Shown piece after piece: positions 5,633 to 7,404 of a stretch of 7,404 nt of DNA (position 1 is the stretch's first letter; every line of letters begins with the position of its first letter). Source of the DNA: Butyrivibrio sp. (GTDB taxonomy: Bacteria; Bacillota_A; Clostridia; Lachnospirales; Lachnospiraceae); the NCBI RefSeq assembly GCF_024699075.1, contig NZ_JAILQF010000313.1, forward strand, positions 1 to 7,404, read 5' to 3'. The notes beneath the pieces are model-generated. The model was not told the origin of the DNA, made no database searches, and was given only the letters and a program-made list of their open reading frames with translations. Both the position numbers and the translations under genes were made by a program.

Positions 5633-6044
5633 AGACTACCCCCATTCCTGCTGTCAAGAAGGGAAGAAAAGGAAGCTTCGATTTCTTTCCAGCCTTTTTG
5701 AATATTAAAAGTGCTGCAGAAAACAGAGCTGATAAGATAAAGGCAGCGCTGATCCCTATGATGACATTAACAAGCCCAAATACAGGTCCAAGGAATAGGA
5801 TCATAAAGCCGTCTCCAAATCCAATCTGCTCTCTTGTAAGATATGCAATAGCAAGAACAAGTGCACCAGGAAAAAGAGATACTATTTCTGAATACAAGGT
5901 TGTGCCAAAGTATAGCTGAAAGATTCCGCAGATTACTGCTGTAACAGCGCCTATTACAAGCATTGGCACTGTTATGGCTTTATTCTTTATATCATAGATA
6001 CTTGCTATAAGAAGTATCAGCATTATTAAAACTATAAAGATCAT
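5613..6044 (-). CDS. Prepilin peptidase, TadV/CpaA type (A24 aspartic protease)
   Basis: An integral membrane aspartic protease of 143 residues that removes the leader from pilins and pseudopilins at the inner membrane. Hydrophobic segments lie at about 1-16, 28-47, 54-69, 79-94, 97-116 and 127-143. The two catalytic aspartates are Asp18 in SIYDIKNK and Asp78 in the GxGD motif (GFGDG, 75-79); the motif LPFLPFLTAG near the C-terminus (124-133) is the usual late proline-rich segment. It lacks the N-terminal cysteine-rich/methyltransferase domain of PilD-type enzymes, as expected for the short TadV/CpaA class. The ATG at 6044 has an AGGAG about 9 bases upstream. It sits between the two TadE-like genes and overlaps the second, so those proteins are its obvious substrates, along with any Flp pilin outside the window. 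Confidence 0.93.
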   Translation of the reverse strand: MIFIVLIMLILLIASIYDIKNKAITVPMLVIGAVTAVICGIFQLYFGTTLYSEIVSLFPGALVLAIAYLTREQIGFGDGFMILFLGPVFGLVNVIIGISAAFILSALFSAALLIFKKAGKKSKLPFLPFLTAGMGVVCAICSI

Positions 6045-6107
6045 GATCCTAAACTCCTAAGTAGATTCATTTAAATATAAATATTTTAGACACCTTTTTT
6101 GAGGCTC

Positions 6108-7067
6108 TTAATGACAGCATGTTGAACATGGCCTGTATCCCTGTTCCTCTGCTGCATCAAGCTTCAATGTGATAATATCCCTTGTTAACTGATGGCAGTC
6201 TTTGCTGCTATGATACCTTCTTCCATAATCTGTGTAATAAACAGTTCCGGAAGTTCCTCCTCCGCATGTAGCGCACGGGTAATACTTGGCTCCGCTTTTA
6301 TTTCTCTCATCACCTATAGCTTCATAAGGGCAGTCGTGTATATTTCTTGTAAGATAAGAGCATCCCTTATCTTTGTGATATACAGCACCGGCTCTTTTTG
6401 CAATATAGACATCAGGCTCTTCTTCCTCCTCTTCTTCCTCTTCGGAAGATGCGACTTCAAAGCCTGACCAGTCATGGCCATAATATCTGGCTTCCATCCT
6501 GATATCAGCAAGTCCGAAGCAGTTAAAGTATGGATGAGTAGTATATATAGCCTCAAGTCCAACTTCCCCATCATGTGTCAGATTCAGAGGAACTACCACT
6601 ATTTCTCCTGAAAGAACAGGAGTTTCCAATATGCTTGTGTTATCGAGATAGCTTCTGACCATTACATAAGTAAGGCCTGCATCAAATATATTCCTTCCGG
6701 CAGTCTTATAATCATCAGGTATCTCTGCAAGATCATTGAATATGGTCTCACTTTCATCTCCTGTACTAAGGATGTCTTCGCCAACCTGGCATACCATGTC
6801 GGCTTCATATCTTAGAAGACATATCTCATTGCCGGTCTGATGAAGTGCTATCTCAACAGCATTTTGAAGCCTTAGCATCTCGAATAGAGAGAACACTGTT
6901 ACAAAGAACATCAGAAAAAGAGGTATCAGGATCGATGCCTCAAGTGTAATGGCAGCACCTGGCGATATCCTTTTCCTTCTTTCTGGCTCTGCCCGGAGAG
7001 GCTTTTGCTTTTTGAATTTATTTAGTTTATGTATTTTGTCCGAAAAGGACACCCCCAGGTGCTTCAT
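6108..7067 (-). CDS. TadE-like pseudopilin with poly-Glu linker and two C-terminal Cys/His modules
   Basis: Predicted Tad-system pseudopilin of 319 residues, about twice the length of a plain TadE. A basic leader (1-36) precedes PGAAITLEASILIPLFLMFF (36-55), in which Glu43 is the conserved +5 glutamate if cleavage follows Ala38; the helix continues to about residue 62. Residues 65-205 form an extracellular-type domain. Nine consecutive glutamates (209-217) then lead to two related modules. Module 1 (219-268) has VYH, Cys236, SYLTR and YYPCATC (Cys265, Cys268). Module 2 (276-319) has RYH, Cys291, HQLTR and YRPCSTC (Cys314, Cys317). Both follow YH-x4-C-x2-LTR...PC-x2-C, which suggests one metal per module (His plus three Cys); disulfides are an alternative for an exported protein. 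The ATG at 7067 has only the modest AGGTAGG ribosome site. It lies 82 bases after the DUF5702-like gene and 63 bases before the prepilin peptidase gene. Confidence 0.88.
   Translation of the reverse strand: MKHLGVSFSDKIHKLNKFKKQKPLRAEPERRKRISPGAAITLEASILIPLFLMFFVTVFSLFEMLRLQNAVEIALHQTGNEICLLRYEADMVCQVGEDILSTGDESETIFNDLAEIPDDYKTAGRNIFDAGLTYVMVRSYLDNTSILETPVLSGEIVVVPLNLTHDGEVGLEAIYTTHPYFNCFGLADIRMEARYYGHDWSGFEVASSEEEEEEEEEPDVYIAKRAGAVYHKDKGCSYLTRNIHDCPYEAIGDERNKSGAKYYPCATCGGGTSGTVYYTDYGRRYHSSKDCHQLTRDIITLKLDAAEEQGYRPCSTCCH
6417..6443 (-). repeat. GAA/GAG microsatellite encoding nine glutamates
   Basis: Nine consecutive Glu codons (a mixture of GAA and GAG) encode residues 209-217 of the long TadE-like protein, exactly between the pseudopilin domain and the first Cys/His module. 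It is an interdomain linker. The in-frame triplet tract could vary in length by slippage, but the mixed codons should dampen that. Confidence 0.85.
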
Positions 7068-7149
7068 TACTTACCTACCTACTATTTCCATAAAAAGATA
7101 AGGGCTAAGACCCAAAATCGATTTCTTACATTTCTTTTCCCAAAAAATA

Positions 7150-7404
7150 TCATTCTGGAGCTTCTTCATAACCGAAATACCTTGTAAATTCATAGCTTTG
7201 GCCGCTCTCACCATAAAAGGTTGCTGTAACCTTAAAGCAGTCAATACAGCCGTCAATCCTGAAATTCTCATATCCATTAACCTTGCGGATATCAAGCTCC
7301 ATGATGTCCATCATGCGCTTTGTCTCCTCATCAACCGAGCCTATAGCTTCGTGAAGGAGCATGAGAATCAGAAGATATCCCTTATAATCAGGGCCATATG
7401 CATT
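7150..7404 (-). CDS. C-terminal end of a DUF5702-like protein (partial)
   Basis: The frame is open from the window's right edge to TGA at 7150 and gives the last 84 residues of a larger protein; the N-terminus lies beyond 7404. The visible part starts NAYGPDYKGYLLILMLLHEA, continues through VDEETKRMMDIMELDIRKVNGYENFRIDGCIDCFKV, and ends YFGYEEAPE. The YKGYLLILMLL and NFRIDGCID segments resemble the end of DUF5702 proteins, large membrane-anchored proteins of unknown function that I associate with Tad clusters of Lachnospiraceae. The assignment rests on a short tail, so it is moderate. The position next to two TadE-like genes and a prepilin peptidase supports it. The stop lies 82 bases before the next gene, with no strong terminator between, so they are probably co-transcribed. 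Confidence 0.65.
   Translation of the reverse strand, partial: NAYGPDYKGYLLILMLLHEAIGSVDEETKRMMDIMELDIRKVNGYENFRIDGCIDCFKVTATFYGESGQSYEFTRYFGYEEAPE

Noticed and set aside
5602..5919. Plus-strand ORF of 105 residues
   Set aside because: Antisense to the prepilin peptidase, which has both catalytic aspartate motifs.
7102..7113. Possible terminator or attenuator (GGGTCTTAGCCC then TTATCTTTTT on the minus strand) between the DUF5702-like and long TadE-like genes
   Set aside because: The stem is only 3-4 bp, too weak to call; the T-rich tail alone is not evidence.
7071..7295. Minus-strand ORF of 74 residues ending just before the long TadE-like gene
   Set aside because: It overlaps the DUF5702-like tail in another frame for most of its length and resembles no family; the DUF5702-like frame is open to the window edge.

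Overview
The window looks like part of a chromosome from an anaerobic Firmicute, most likely a Lachnospiraceae member (Butyrivibrio/Roseburia-like). This rests on moderate-to-low GC, AGGAG-type ribosome binding sites, a two-subunit iron-sulfur fumarase, and a Tad-type pilus block containing DUF5702-like and DUF6382-FHA-like proteins, a combination I associate with that family. The genus is an inference from gene content. Every gene I can support lies on the minus strand, so transcription runs from high to low coordinates.

Region A (7404 down to 3210) is the distal part of a Tad/Flp pilus or pseudopilus cluster. In transcription order it holds: the C-terminus of a DUF5702-like protein; a TadE-like pseudopilin fused through a nine-glutamate linker to two Cys/His modules; a compact TadV/CpaA-type prepilin peptidase; a second, short TadE-like pseudopilin overlapping the peptidase by 20 bp; a roughly 360-bp gene-free stretch filled with 13-bp and 36-bp tandem repeats; and a membrane protein with an N-terminal DUF6382-like region and a C-terminal FHA domain. 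A hairpin at 3210-3240 appears to end this unit. The peptidase is the natural processing enzyme for both pseudopilins. The FHA protein probably links the machine to Ser/Thr phosphorylation.

Region B (3209 down to about 735) is a second apparent operon: a flavodoxin-fold/SCP2 fusion protein, a rhomboid serine protease, and a Hit-type nucleotide hydrolase. The gaps are about 30 bp and a GC-rich hairpin follows. No common pathway is obvious.

Region C (about 720 down to 1) holds the start of a class I [4Fe-4S] fumarate hydratase alpha subunit, cut by the window edge. Its upstream region has a 12-bp direct repeat.

The best candidates for something undescribed are the TadE-polyGlu-double Cys/His fusion, the tandem-repeat spacer inside the Tad block, and the flavodoxin-like/SCP2 protein with an altered FMN loop. 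I see no CRISPR array, tRNA, rRNA or intact mobile element.
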